A stretch of 13,824 nt of DNA from Candidatus Neomarinimicrobium atlanticum (GTDB taxonomy: Bacteria > Fidelibacterota > Marinisomatia > Marinisomatales > Marinisomataceae), in the NCBI GenBank assembly GCA_000402815.1, contig AQSA01000017.1, forward strand, positions 1 to 13,824. The letters are read 5' to 3'. The notes beneath the pieces were generated by a model, which was given only the letters and a program-made list of their open reading frames with translations, was not told the origin of the DNA and searched no databases. The position numbers and the translations under genes were made by a program. Positions 6,704-13,824 of this stretch are shown in pieces (position 1 is the first letter of the stretch; every line of letters starts with the position of its first letter).

Positions 6704-7786
6704 GTCTTCCATATAAATTTTATATAAAAATTTAATGTCATATTTTTCTTTGATGAGTTTTCTTCCGTAAATACCCATATCAATTTTTCTGTCACTTGCA
6801 AGATTATGAAATTTTACAATTTGTCTATAAAGACTATCTGGACTTCTAGGCTCACAAAGAAATCCATTTTTGCCATGAATAATTAATTCTTTGCAACCAG
6901 GTACATTTGAAGCAATAACAGGAACTTCCATACTTAAAGCTTCGAGCACTACATTTGATAGCCCTTCGCGATAAGATGGAAGTATTAAGCAGTCTACTTC
7001 TTCAAGGAGTTTTTTGACGTTTTTTTTATGTCCGATATAGGTAATATTTTTTTCTTCTGAAAGCATAAAATTGCTCATTTTGATCGATGAAGGATTATTT
7101 TTATTATACTGACCAGCAATTATGAGACTTGCCTCGTAACTATCTAAGTACTGAGCAAATGCAGTTATGAGTTCGTTGAGACCTTTTTCTTTAACAAGTC
7201 GACCTATAAAAAGAAAGTTGATTTTGGTTGAAGGTATTAGTTTTTTAGACCTTTTAAACTTTGAACTATTAACCCCAGATCCAGGTATTAGTTTAGATTT
7301 AGAAGTATTTGAAATTTTTAATTTTTCAAATAAGTTTAGGTCAGCTTTATTTTGAAAGTAAATTTTATGAACGTTCTTTTGTGAAAATTTATAAAGATAA
7401 ATTACAAACCATTTCAAAATATTTGATTGTAAGAAAGTAGTCCCAAGACCTGAAATATTATTAATCGTTTTTATATTAAGTAAATTTGATACGATGCTAC
7501 CATAAATATTAGACTTTATTGTAGAATTAAATAAAATATGTGGATTAATTTTTTTAAATATTTTATAGTATTGTAATAGTAAAGAAAGATCTGAAAAAAT
7601 GTTTTTTTTATTAGCTTGGATTTTTACTGATATTATGTTGACACCACATTTTTCTAATTTGTTTCTATAGTTGTCATTAGCTGCAACAGCATATATTTCG
7701 TGCCCTTGATCTTTGATATGCTTAATTACATCAATTCTTAATTTATAAATGTGTTCAAACGAGTTAGCTGAAAAAAGGACTATCAT
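6698..7786 (-). CDS. GT4 glycosyltransferase, PglA-like
   Basis: This 362-residue family 4 retaining glycosyltransferase has two Rossmann domains. The N-terminus is MIVLFSANSFEHIYKLR, NNISGLGTTFL lies near residues 109-119, FIGRLVKEKG near 193-202 starts the donor domain, and the E-x7-E motif is E274 and E282 in REGLSNVVLEA. It resembles transferases that add the second sugar to an undecaprenyl-linked amino sugar (Campylobacter PglA is the known case), and the PglC/D/E-like genes next door support that. The frame could extend to an ATG at 7855, but the extra 23 residues are unlike the family and would overlap the next gene. The ATG at 7786 fits the normal N-terminus, although no Shine-Dalgarno is visible. 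It is the only gene between the tRNA and lhgO on the minus strand. Sugar specificity is unknown. Confidence 0.82.
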   Translation of the reverse strand: MIVLFSANSFEHIYKLRIDVIKHIKDQGHEIYAVAANDNYRNKLEKCGVNIISVKIQANKKNIFSDLSLLLQYYKIFKKINPHILFNSTIKSNIYGSIVSNLLNIKTINNISGLGTTFLQSNILKWFVIYLYKFSQKNVHKIYFQNKADLNLFEKLKISNTSKSKLIPGSGVNSSKFKRSKKLIPSTKINFLFIGRLVKEKGLNELITAFAQYLDSYEASLIIAGQYNKNNPSSIKMSNFMLSEEKNITYIGHKKNVKKLLEEVDCLILPSYREGLSNVVLEALSMEVPVIASNVPGCKELIIHGKNGFLCEPRSPDSLYRQIVKFHNLASDRKIDMGIYGRKLIKEKYDIKFLYKIYMEDL

Positions 7787-7846
7787 ATAATGCTTAATAT
7801 ATTTAGTATTTATTAAAATATTTACTTTAAATAATAAAAATAATAT
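7787..7846. promoter_or_regulatory. Divergent spacer between the PglA-like and PglC-like genes
   Basis: These 60 bases, almost entirely A and T, separate two diverging genes, so promoters for both directions should lie in or near it. Several TAATAT- and TAAATA-like hexamers occur on each strand, but none is paired with a convincing -35. No specific promoter can be named. Confidence 0.3.
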
Positions 7847-8437
7847 ATGAGACAAATCATAAAACTCTTTTTTGACTATTTCCTTTCTTTTTCTCTTTTA
7901 ATCATATTATTCCCGATAATTCTTATAATTTCTTTAATTATACTATTTATCGATGGAAAACCTATTTTTTTTATACAAAAGAGACAGGGCTTAAATGAAA
8001 GTATCTTTAATATTTATAAATTCAGAACAATGAAAAATAATGATGGTAATAATAGCTCTGATCAAGAAAGAACTACCCATATTGGAGCTATATTAAGAAA
8101 ATTTAGCTTAGATGAACTACCAACTCTTTTGAATGTAATTATGGGTGAAATGAGTTTTGTTGGACCTCGTCCATTACTAGCTGAGTATAGCAATTTATAT
8201 AATGATGATCAAAAAAAACGCTTTTTGATGAAGCCTGGTATAACAGGCTGGGCACAAATTAATGGTAGAAATTCTATTTCATGGGAAAAGAAATTTGAAT
8301 TAGATCTATGGTATATTAAAAACCATAGCCTTTTTTTAGATTTACAAATATTACTAAAAACAATTTTAAAAATTTTTATAAATAAGGATGTAAATTCATC
8401 AAATGAAAATACAATGGATAAATTTGGAACACCGTGA
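7847..8437 (+). CDS. PglC-type monotopic phosphoglycosyl transferase
   Basis: This 196-residue enzyme transfers a sugar-1-phosphate from UDP-sugar to undecaprenyl phosphate, the first membrane step of glycan assembly. It has a single N-terminal hydrophobic helix (about 9-35) with Pro at position 23, as in the re-entrant helix of Campylobacter PglC. Then come KRQGLN at 45-50, KFRTM at 58-62, the catalytic Asp89-Glu90 in LDELPTLLNV, GPRPLL at 106-111 and GITGWAQINGRN at 131-142. The length matches the minimal PglC class (about 200 residues) and not the longer WcaJ/WbaP type with extra helices. The PglD- and PglE-like neighbours suggest a UDP-diacetylbacillosamine-like donor (inference). It starts the second plus-strand operon, and the next gene begins 3 bases after its stop. 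Confidence 0.9.
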   Translation: MRQIIKLFFDYFLSFSLLIILFPIILIISLIILFIDGKPIFFIQKRQGLNESIFNIYKFRTMKNNDGNNSSDQERTTHIGAILRKFSLDELPTLLNVIMGEMSFVGPRPLLAEYSNLYNDDQKKRFLMKPGITGWAQINGRNSISWEKKFELDLWYIKNHSLFLDLQILLKTILKIFINKDVNSSNENTMDKFGTP

Positions 8438-8440
8438 TTT

Positions 8441-9091
8441 ATGAAAACTTTAAATCAATTTCATAAGAATATTGCAATTTTAGGAGCAGGCGCCTTTGGA
8501 AGAGAAGTCTTATGTCATATACGAGATTGTTATGCAATCTCAAACACTAATGATATGATCGATATTGTATATATTGATGACAATCACAATGGTAGCGAGG
8601 TAATGGGTTGTAAAGTTTATAATTCTACTAATTTTGATTATAAGAATTTTCATCTAATTATTAGTATTGGTAGTTCAATAACTAGAAGTAAAGTTGTAAA
8701 AGAAATGTCGCCGAATATAAAATATGCTAGCTTCATTCATCCTAGTGCAATATTATCAGATAGAAATATAAAAATAGGAGAAGGAAGTATTATATCTCCA
8801 GGTTGTATTCTTACTACAAATATAATTATTGGAAAGCATTGTCATTTAAATTTGCATGTTACAATTGGACATGATACAGAAATTGGGGACTGCTTTAGCG
8901 CTGCGCCAGGTGTGAATATTAGTGGAAATTGCAAAATTGGTGATAATGTGTACATTGGCACTGGAGCAGCAATTAAGCAAGGAGTTTCTATAGCAAGTAA
9001 TACTGTTATAGGAATGGGAGCTGTAGTAGTAAAAGATATTGATATTAAAGGGACTTATGTGGGTAACCCTGCTAAAATTTTGGATAAATAA
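8441..9091 (+). CDS. PglD-like sugar N-acetyltransferase (left-handed beta helix)
   Basis: This 216-residue protein has the NeuD/PglD two-domain design. An N-terminal Rossmann-like UDP-sugar domain contains ILGAGAFGREV at 13-23, and from about residue 98 a hexapeptide-repeat beta helix follows (IKIGEGSIISPGCIL, TVIGMGAVVVKDI and similar). H144 in IGHDTEIGD aligns with the catalytic His of PglD (VIEHE region). The C-terminus GTYVGNPAKIL is the usual CoA-binding end. Expected reaction: acetyl or another acyl from CoA onto the 4-amino group made by the PglE-like enzyme. The Rossmann domain starts about 10 residues in, with a slightly long N-terminus. The gene is tightly packed between its neighbours, and its stop TAA directly abuts the next ATG. 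Confidence 0.87.
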   Translation: MKTLNQFHKNIAILGAGAFGREVLCHIRDCYAISNTNDMIDIVYIDDNHNGSEVMGCKVYNSTNFDYKNFHLIISIGSSITRSKVVKEMSPNIKYASFIHPSAILSDRNIKIGEGSIISPGCILTTNIIIGKHCHLNLHVTIGHDTEIGDCFSAAPGVNISGNCKIGDNVYIGTGAAIKQGVSIASNTVIGMGAVVVKDIDIKGTYVGNPAKILDK

Positions 9092-10252
9092 ATGAATAGT
9101 TGGCCATACTTTGATAAAAAAGATGTAGCTAAAGCTAAAGAAGTTTTAGAATCAGGTAAGATAAACTATTGGACAGGATCTGAAGGTAGAGAATTTGAAA
9201 AGGAGTTTTCAAAATATGTTAATGTTGATTATTCTGTAGCTGTAGATAATGGTACAAATGCTTTAATTTTAGCTGCACACGCTCTAGGAATTTCAAAAGG
9301 TGATGAAGTAATTATGAGCCCTAGAACATTCGTTGCTTCAGCATTTAGTATTATGCACTTAGGTGCAAAACCTATTTTTGTAGATATTGATAGAAATTCT
9401 CAAAATATGGATGCCTCATTAATTGAGCAAGCAATTACTCCAAATACAAAAGCAATTATGGCTATTCATATAGCTGGATGGCCCTGTGAAATGGATATAA
9501 TCCAAGAAATTTGTAAGGAACATAATCTTTACCTTATTGAAGATTGTGCTCAAGCACATGGCGCTCAATATAACAATCAGTCTGTAGGTTCTTTCGGTGA
9601 TATCAATGCATGGTCTTTTTGCCAGGATAAAATCATGTCTACAGCTGGTGAAGGTGGTATGGTAACAACAAATAACAAAAAGTTGTGGGAAAAGGTGTGG
9701 TCTTTTAAGGATCATGGTAAAAACTACGATACCGTATATAACAAAGAGCACCCTCCTGGGTTTAGATGGCTCCACGAAGATCATGGAACAAATGCTAGAT
9801 TAACTGAAATACAATCTGCTATTGGAAGACTTCAACTAAGGAAATTAGATAGTTGGATTGATAAAAGAACAAGGCTAGCGAATATATTTAATAATGGGTT
9901 TAAAGATGTTGATGGGTTAAGAATTGCTCTTTACCCAGATCATATTAAACATGCTCATTATAAGTATTATGTTTTTGTAGAAAATGAAAAGCTAAAAGAT
10001 GGTAAGAATAGAGACTTCATAATGAATACACTAAATGCAATGGGCACTCCATGTTATAGTGGTAGTTGTAGTGAGATTTATAGAGAAAAAGCTTTTGATA
10101 AATTATTTCCAGAAGGACATACGACTTTAACTGTGGCAAAAGAACTTGCAGATACATCTCTTATGTTCCTTGTACATCCAACCATAGATGAAGAAGATAT
10201 CTATACTATTGTTGATCAAACTAACAGCATCATGAAGGATATTTTAAAATAA
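9092..10252 (+). CDS. DegT/DnrJ/EryC1-type sugar aminotransferase, PglE-like
   Basis: This 386-residue PLP enzyme converts a 4-keto (or 3-keto) nucleotide sugar to the amino sugar, with an amino acid as donor. Motifs: DNGTNALILAAHALGI at 52-67, PRTFVASAFSI at 77-87, IEDCAQAHGA at 149-158 (D151 contacts the pyridine nitrogen), and WSFCQDKIMSTAGEGGM at 174-190, where K180 is the PLP lysine. DHGTNARLTEIQSAIGRLQL at about 230-249 is the normal dimer-contact segment. Length and motifs are complete. By context the substrate would be UDP-4-keto-6-deoxy-GlcNAc or similar, acted on just before the PglD-like acetyltransferase. However, the expected 4,6-dehydratase is not intact in this window. The ATG follows the previous stop without a gap. 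Confidence 0.9.
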   Translation: MNSWPYFDKKDVAKAKEVLESGKINYWTGSEGREFEKEFSKYVNVDYSVAVDNGTNALILAAHALGISKGDEVIMSPRTFVASAFSIMHLGAKPIFVDIDRNSQNMDASLIEQAITPNTKAIMAIHIAGWPCEMDIIQEICKEHNLYLIEDCAQAHGAQYNNQSVGSFGDINAWSFCQDKIMSTAGEGGMVTTNNKKLWEKVWSFKDHGKNYDTVYNKEHPPGFRWLHEDHGTNARLTEIQSAIGRLQLRKLDSWIDKRTRLANIFNNGFKDVDGLRIALYPDHIKHAHYKYYVFVENEKLKDGKNRDFIMNTLNAMGTPCYSGSCSEIYREKAFDKLFPEGHTTLTVAKELADTSLMFLVHPTIDEEDIYTIVDQTNSIMKDILK

Positions 10253-10284
10253 ATAATTATTTTTTATAGATAGAAAAATGTATA

Positions 10285-12090
10285 ATGTTTAGTAGAATAA
10301 CTATGAACGAACAAACAAAACCAGTAATAAAATTTTTCATTGATTTGTCTGCTGCATTTTTCTCTATTTTTTTATCATATTCATTTCTTTATAGTTTTGA
10401 TTTTATATCTATCAATACCAGTGATATAGCTACTCAATTTGCACTCTTTTCATTTTCATACCTTATCTCTTCATTAATAACAAAAAATTATGCATCTGTA
10501 TGGGGATACGCTAGTTTGAGTGAAGTATTTTTATTAGCCTCAAATATCGCTTTATCATTTATTTTTACAATAATCATAGGATTAATTTCTGGACTAGGGA
10601 CAAATGTGAAAGCAGTAGTATTATTTTTTATTTTATTTAGTTTTTTATCAGCTTCCTTACGTTTACTAAGACGATTTATTGCTGAAAGAAATAGTTTACC
10701 AATAGGTGCAAAAAAAGCTATCATTATAGGGGTTAATCAAGCAACAAATAATTTTTTAAAAAATCCAGGAAGTAGATCCCAGTATAATATTATGGGTATT
10801 ATTGATGACTCCTATGATTTAGGAAAAAAAATTGCTAATCATAAAGTGGTTGGTAACACTCTTGACTTAGAGAAGTTTATAAAAGAAAAAGATGTAGAAG
10901 TAATTATCTATACTGGGATATATGACAATGAACCAATTTTAAAAAAGAATCTTATAAGAAGAGTTGTAAATTTAAGTGCTACATTTCTTACCCTAGAGCA
11001 TTCCCTTAAAAAAGACATTCCTTTGAGTATTTCTAGTATGGATGAAGTGGCAGAAATTGAGAACACATTATTGCCCAAAGTCTCGAAGGAAAAATCAAAA
11101 AATATTTTAGTCACTGGTGGCGCTGGATATATTGGAGTCCATTTAGTCAAAATTTTACTAGATGATGGATATAATGTAACTATTCTAGATAATTTCACAT
11201 TTGGTAAGGAGTCAATTTCACATATTAAAGATCACCCTCATTTAACGATTATCGAGGGAGATATTACTAATATAAAAGATTTAGTTAAGTCTGTTAAGAA
11301 TAATCGTTTTGTAGTTGCTTTAGCAGCTATTGTTGGAGATCCTGCTAGCAGTATAGATGCAGAAGAAACACTAAATTTGAATTATGAGAGTACTAAGATT
11401 TTAACTCAAATTTGTAATTTTTACGAAGTTGAAAAACTTATTTTTGCCTCTAGTTGCAGCGTATATGGTTCGAATGATTCAATCATATTGAATGAAGAAT
11501 CTTATCTTAATCCAGTATCTCTATATGCTAGAACTCGTATTTACTCAGAGAATTATATATTAGATAATTGCCAGTCTGTAAGTCCTACTATCATGAGACT
11601 TTCTACAGTATTCGGGTTTTCGCCTAGAATGAGATATGATCTTGTAGTGAACACATTATTAGTCAGGGCTTTAAGGGATAATAAATTTAGTGTTTTTGGC
11701 GGTGATCAATGGAGACCATTCGTTCATTGTTATGATGTAGCTAGAGCGTTTAAAATGGCATTAGAGTCCGATAAAAGCATTACGCATAACCAAGTATTTA
11801 ATGTCGGTTCAGATGATATGAATTTTACTATAGACCAAATAGGACAAAAAGTTGCTGAAAAAATTCCAGATGCTACTTTCAGTACAGTAGAAGAGGATGT
11901 AGATAAGAGAAATTATAGAGTATCTTTTTCAAAAATATCAGATATTTTAGGGTTTAGAAATAAATTTGATATTGAAATGGGGTTAGATGAGATGGTACAA
12001 AACATTGGTACAGATCCTAAGCTACTAGAGTATGAGGATAAAATTTATTCTAATTTTACTCACCTTAAAGATTCATACGATAAACAATAG
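10285..12090 (+). CDS. Chimera: PglF/CapD-type membrane and Rossmann half fused to an extended-SDR epimerase-like domain
   Basis: This 601-residue protein begins with the normal PglF/WbpM/CapD front end: membrane helices at about 15-37, 52-66, 82-103 and 110-125, then a Rossmann fold from KKAIIIG (143-149) through YNIMGIIDDSYDLGKKI to about 265. In that fold the usual GAGxxG loop has become GVNQAT. The expected back end is a UDP-GlcNAc 4,6-dehydratase with TGAGGSIGSE and STDKA motifs; here it is replaced by a different extended SDR. ILVTGGAGYIG ends at 284, LDN is at 301-303, ALAAIVGDPAS at about 345-355, FASSCSVYG at 387-395 and LYARTRIYSE at 413-422. The dehydratase Asp-Glu signature (TDE or TDK) is absent. 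The catalytic YxxxK reads Y414-ARTR, with Arg418 in place of Lys. The fold suggests an epimerase or reductase on an NDP-sugar, tethered to the inner membrane. No Shine-Dalgarno is visible. It overlaps the lhgO-like gene tail to tail by 26 bases. Confidence 0.8.
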   Translation: MFSRITMNEQTKPVIKFFIDLSAAFFSIFLSYSFLYSFDFISINTSDIATQFALFSFSYLISSLITKNYASVWGYASLSEVFLLASNIALSFIFTIIIGLISGLGTNVKAVVLFFILFSFLSASLRLLRRFIAERNSLPIGAKKAIIIGVNQATNNFLKNPGSRSQYNIMGIIDDSYDLGKKIANHKVVGNTLDLEKFIKEKDVEVIIYTGIYDNEPILKKNLIRRVVNLSATFLTLEHSLKKDIPLSISSMDEVAEIENTLLPKVSKEKSKNILVTGGAGYIGVHLVKILLDDGYNVTILDNFTFGKESISHIKDHPHLTIIEGDITNIKDLVKSVKNNRFVVALAAIVGDPASSIDAEETLNLNYESTKILTQICNFYEVEKLIFASSCSVYGSNDSIILNEESYLNPVSLYARTRIYSENYILDNCQSVSPTIMRLSTVFGFSPRMRYDLVVNTLLVRALRDNKFSVFGGDQWRPFVHCYDVARAFKMALESDKSITHNQVFNVGSDDMNFTIDQIGQKVAEKIPDATFSTVEEDVDKRNYRVSFSKISDILGFRNKFDIEMGLDEMVQNIGTDPKLLEYEDKIYSNFTHLKDSYDKQ

Positions 12091-13202
12091 AACTTATATA
12101 TTTTCCTATGCTTAGCGATGCAGTTAATCCTGGAGAATCAATCCCAATAAGATTTATTAAATTTTTATACCCATTGCTAGACTCTTCCGCAATATAAAAA
12201 TCAGAATAATGATTTGATGAATAAAATAATTTTGGCCTAATACCCGAGTAGTCTGCATTCAAATCTTCAATTTTTAAACCTTTTATATACTCTTTAGCGC
12301 TAATAAAAAATTTATTTGCTCCACTTTCTTCAACAGAATAATCAAAGTCTTTCTCTTCAATATATTCATAATCTGGACCAAGTTTAGATCTACTAGTTGC
12401 ATCAAAGCTTATGTGTATACCTAATGAATCGTCATCTTGAGGTAAAGAATAAATTAATTTATTAAATTTTCCAGTCCATTTTGTTGATAAAGAGAAGTAG
12501 GACCCTTTGTAAAATTTCATTTTGGGTATCTTTAGGGAATCTTTCATAATGTTATATGCCATATTATAACTTTCAAGTCCAGCAGAGTTAATTAAAACCT
12601 TTGTTTGAATATTTTCAACTTCTCCATTTTTTCTTTCTATATCTAATGTATAGCTATCAGGATTTTTTATAATTTTTTTTAGGCTTACTATCGAAAATAT
12701 ATGTATGATTTTTGCTAGATATCCTGAATAAATGATTCATAAAATCATGAGAATCTACCACTCCAGAATTTTTGATTAACACAGATTTATCAGAAAATAT
12801 GTTAGGTTCTATTTTTTCTGTTTGTTTTGAATCAAGAAGTTCAAAATCAATGTTTTTTTCTGTCAAGGATTTAATGAATAGTTGGAGTTTGTTTTCTTCT
12901 TCTTTTTTTGATACAATAATTTTTTCACATTGATTAAACCATATTTTATTTTCTTTACAGAAATTATATAACAGTTTATTGCCTTCAATGCAGAATTTAT
13001 ATTTTAGACTATCGATGTGATTGAAGATTCCAGAATGAATGACTTCACTATTTCTGCTTGATGTTTCTGTTCCAAAAGCATCATTTTTTTCAACAACTAG
13101 AACTGAGTATTTAGTTTCTTCGGATAAATATTTGGCAATTGCCAAACCCACTACACCTGCACCAATTATTGTAATATCAAATTCAGGATTTTGATGTGAC
13201 AA
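12065..13202 (-). pseudogene. lhgO: L-2-hydroxyglutarate oxidase-like FAD enzyme split by a one-base frameshift
   Basis: The N-terminal part shows ITIIGAGVVGLAIAKYL (FAD-binding, GAGVVG at 14-19) and TSSRNSEVIHSGIF, the family's FAD-contact segment. It goes out of frame near 12660-12680 and stops at 12657. The C-terminal part, in the next frame, continues as TKVLINSAGLESYN, then LGIHISFD, GIRPKLF and LINLIGIDSPGLTASLSIGKYI, which complete the LhgO/L2HGDH fold. Removing one A from the A8 tract or the nearby A6 tract joins the frames into exactly 379 codons including the stop, close to family length. The best start is TTG at 13202, just after the ahcY stop; an ATG at 13253 would overlap ahcY. 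The intact enzyme oxidises L-2-hydroxyglutarate to 2-oxoglutarate. No other damage is visible, so a recent mutation, a homopolymer sequencing error or slippage are all possible. Confidence 0.8.
12673..12680 (-). other. A8 homopolymer at the lhgO frame break
   Basis: On the coding (minus) strand, eight A residues follow AAGCCT. After TTAT comes a second run of six A residues (12662-12667). Seven A in the first run, or five in the second, would restore the frame. Such tracts are common sites of replication error, sequencing error and transcriptional slippage. Confidence 0.7.
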
Positions 13203-13203
13203 A

Positions 13204-13824
13204 CTAATACCTGTAGCTATCTTTTTTGAATGGACCGTCAATGTCCACTCCAATATACTCTGCCTGCTCTTCTGAAAGTAATGTGAGTTCTGCGTCTAAA
13301 TGATCAAGATGAAGTCTTGCAACCTCTTCATCAAGTTCTCTTGGAAGATGGTAAAGATCTACTGCAGGTTTATTTTTAGCAAGAAATATTTGAGCTAATA
13401 CTTGATTTGCAAAGGATGTAGACATTACAAAACTAGCATGTCCTGTAGCACAACCTAAATTTACCAACCTTCCTTCAGCTAGTAAAAATATTTGTTTTTG
13501 GTTTGGAAAGGTGTAGCTGTCATACTGTGGTTTAATCTGCTCTCTCACTGCATCAGAATTATTAAGAGCTTCGACTTCAATTTCATTATCAAAATGTCCG
13601 ATATTACAAACAATGGCCTGATCTCTCATTTTTCTCATATGTTGTAGAGTAATGATATCTTTATTACCAGTTGTGGTGACAAAAAGATGCCCCTTACCTA
13701 AAACACTTTCTAGTTTTTTAACTTGGAATCCTTCCATAGCTGCTTGAAGAGCACATATAGGATCAATTTCAGTTATAATGACATTACAACCATACGACTT
13801 CATAGATTGAGCACAACCTTTTCC
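13204..13824 (-). CDS. ahcY: S-adenosylhomocysteinase (adenosylhomocysteinase), C-terminal part, runs off right edge
   Basis: The last 206 residues of SAH hydrolase are present; the first half lies beyond the window (family length about 430-470). The enzyme splits S-adenosylhomocysteine into adenosine and homocysteine and sustains the methyl cycle. Visible are GKGCAQS from the NAD-binding loop at the window edge, TEIDPICALQAAMEGF (NAD-binding acidic residue), TTTGNKDII, CNIGHFDNEIE, NLGCATGHASFVMS, and the C-terminal GPFKKDSYRY, whose Lys and Tyr reach into the neighbouring subunit's NAD site. All are intact. An internal ATG at 13803 is not the start, because coding sequence continues upstream to the edge. 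The stop TAG is followed within two bases by the TTG start of the lhgO-like gene, so the two are probably co-transcribed. Confidence 0.97.
   Translation of the reverse strand, partial: GKGCAQSMKSYGCNVIITEIDPICALQAAMEGFQVKKLESVLGKGHLFVTTTGNKDIITLQHMRKMRDQAIVCNIGHFDNEIEVEALNNSDAVREQIKPQYDSYTFPNQKQIFLLAEGRLVNLGCATGHASFVMSTSFANQVLAQIFLAKNKPAVDLYHLPRELDEEVARLHLDHLDAELTLLSEEQAEYIGVDIDGPFKKDSYRY

Noticed and set aside
6711..6725. ATATAAA-T-TTTATAT inverted repeat after the flippase fusion as a terminator
   Set aside because: It is made only of A and T, is not followed by a T run on the plus strand, and lies inside the coding end of the minus-strand glycosyltransferase.
9419..9784. Open frame of 121 codons on the minus strand inside the aminotransferase gene
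   Set aside because: It is the antisense shadow of a well-supported PLP enzyme and shows no recognisable motif. Other antisense frames (1017-1346, 2275-2532, 5407-5688, 10488-10724, 10908-11198) were dropped for the same reason.
10285..12090. Naming the last glycan gene pglF or capD
   Set aside because: Only the N-terminal half matches; the catalytic domain lacks the dehydratase motifs.
649..12090. Insertion sequences, transposases, integrases, CRISPR arrays or prophage genes
   Set aside because: None seen: no transposase or integrase motifs, no regularly spaced repeats, and no attachment-site duplication of the tRNA 3' end that I could find by eye.
12065..12562. Reading the C-terminal lhgO half as an independent gene from ATG 12562
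   Set aside because: Family sequence (TKVLINSAGLESYN) continues upstream of this ATG in the same frame, so the ATG is internal to the broken gene.
12657..13253. Reading the N-terminal lhgO half as a stand-alone 198-residue gene starting at ATG 13253
   Set aside because: The FAD-oxidoreductase fold is incomplete, the missing half continues in the adjacent frame, and the first 17 residues overlap ahcY and do not resemble the family.

Overview
The window is AT-rich chromosomal DNA. One 60-nt line counted by hand in the flippase gene (4561-4620) has 12 G/C, and one in ahcY (13261-13320) has 25. It reads as a streamlined, probably marine, proteobacterium. The evidence is tight gene packing with overlaps, a tRNA without an encoded CCA, an S-adenosylhomocysteinase with well-conserved motifs, and a Wzx/Wzy-type glycan locus. 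The lineage is an inference: a SAR86-like gammaproteobacterium is possible, but nothing here proves it.

Layout. (1) 1-551, minus strand: a CAU-anticodon tRNA directly followed by a class IV aminotransferase that runs off the left edge. (2) 649-6703, plus strand: a glycan operon with a Wzz-type chain-length regulator, an APS-kinase-like kinase, a very small HxGH nucleotidyltransferase, a short nucleotide-sugar dehydrogenase, an EpsG/Wzy-like polymerase, and a flippase fused in frame to a GT4 glycosyltransferase. (3) 6698-7786, minus strand: a PglA-like GT4 glycosyltransferase, convergent with the operon before it and divergent from the one after it. (4) 7847-12090, plus strand: a Pgl-like module of PglC-type phosphoglycosyl transferase, PglD-type acetyltransferase, PglE-type aminotransferase, and a chimera. 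The chimera joins the membrane half of a PglF/CapD/WbpM protein to an unrelated extended-SDR epimerase-like domain. (5) 12065-13824, minus strand: an L-2-hydroxyglutarate oxidase-like gene split by a one-base frameshift, downstream of the 3' part of ahcY.

Proposed pathway (inference from families). The PglC-like enzyme loads the first sugar-phosphate, probably an N-acylated 4-amino-6-deoxy sugar made by the PglE- and PglD-like enzymes, onto undecaprenyl phosphate. The two GT4 domains extend it, the Wzx domain flips it, the EpsG-like protein polymerises it and Wzz sets chain length. The short dehydrogenase may supply a uronic acid. The kinase plus nucleotidyltransferase pair may activate a non-sugar decoration.

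Most worth attention: the PglF/CapD-SDR chimera, which sits where a 4,6-dehydratase is expected and lacks its motifs; the Wzx-GT4 fusion; and the overlapping kinase/nucleotidyltransferase pair followed by the short dehydrogenase, which could be an uncharacterised small-molecule activation module.
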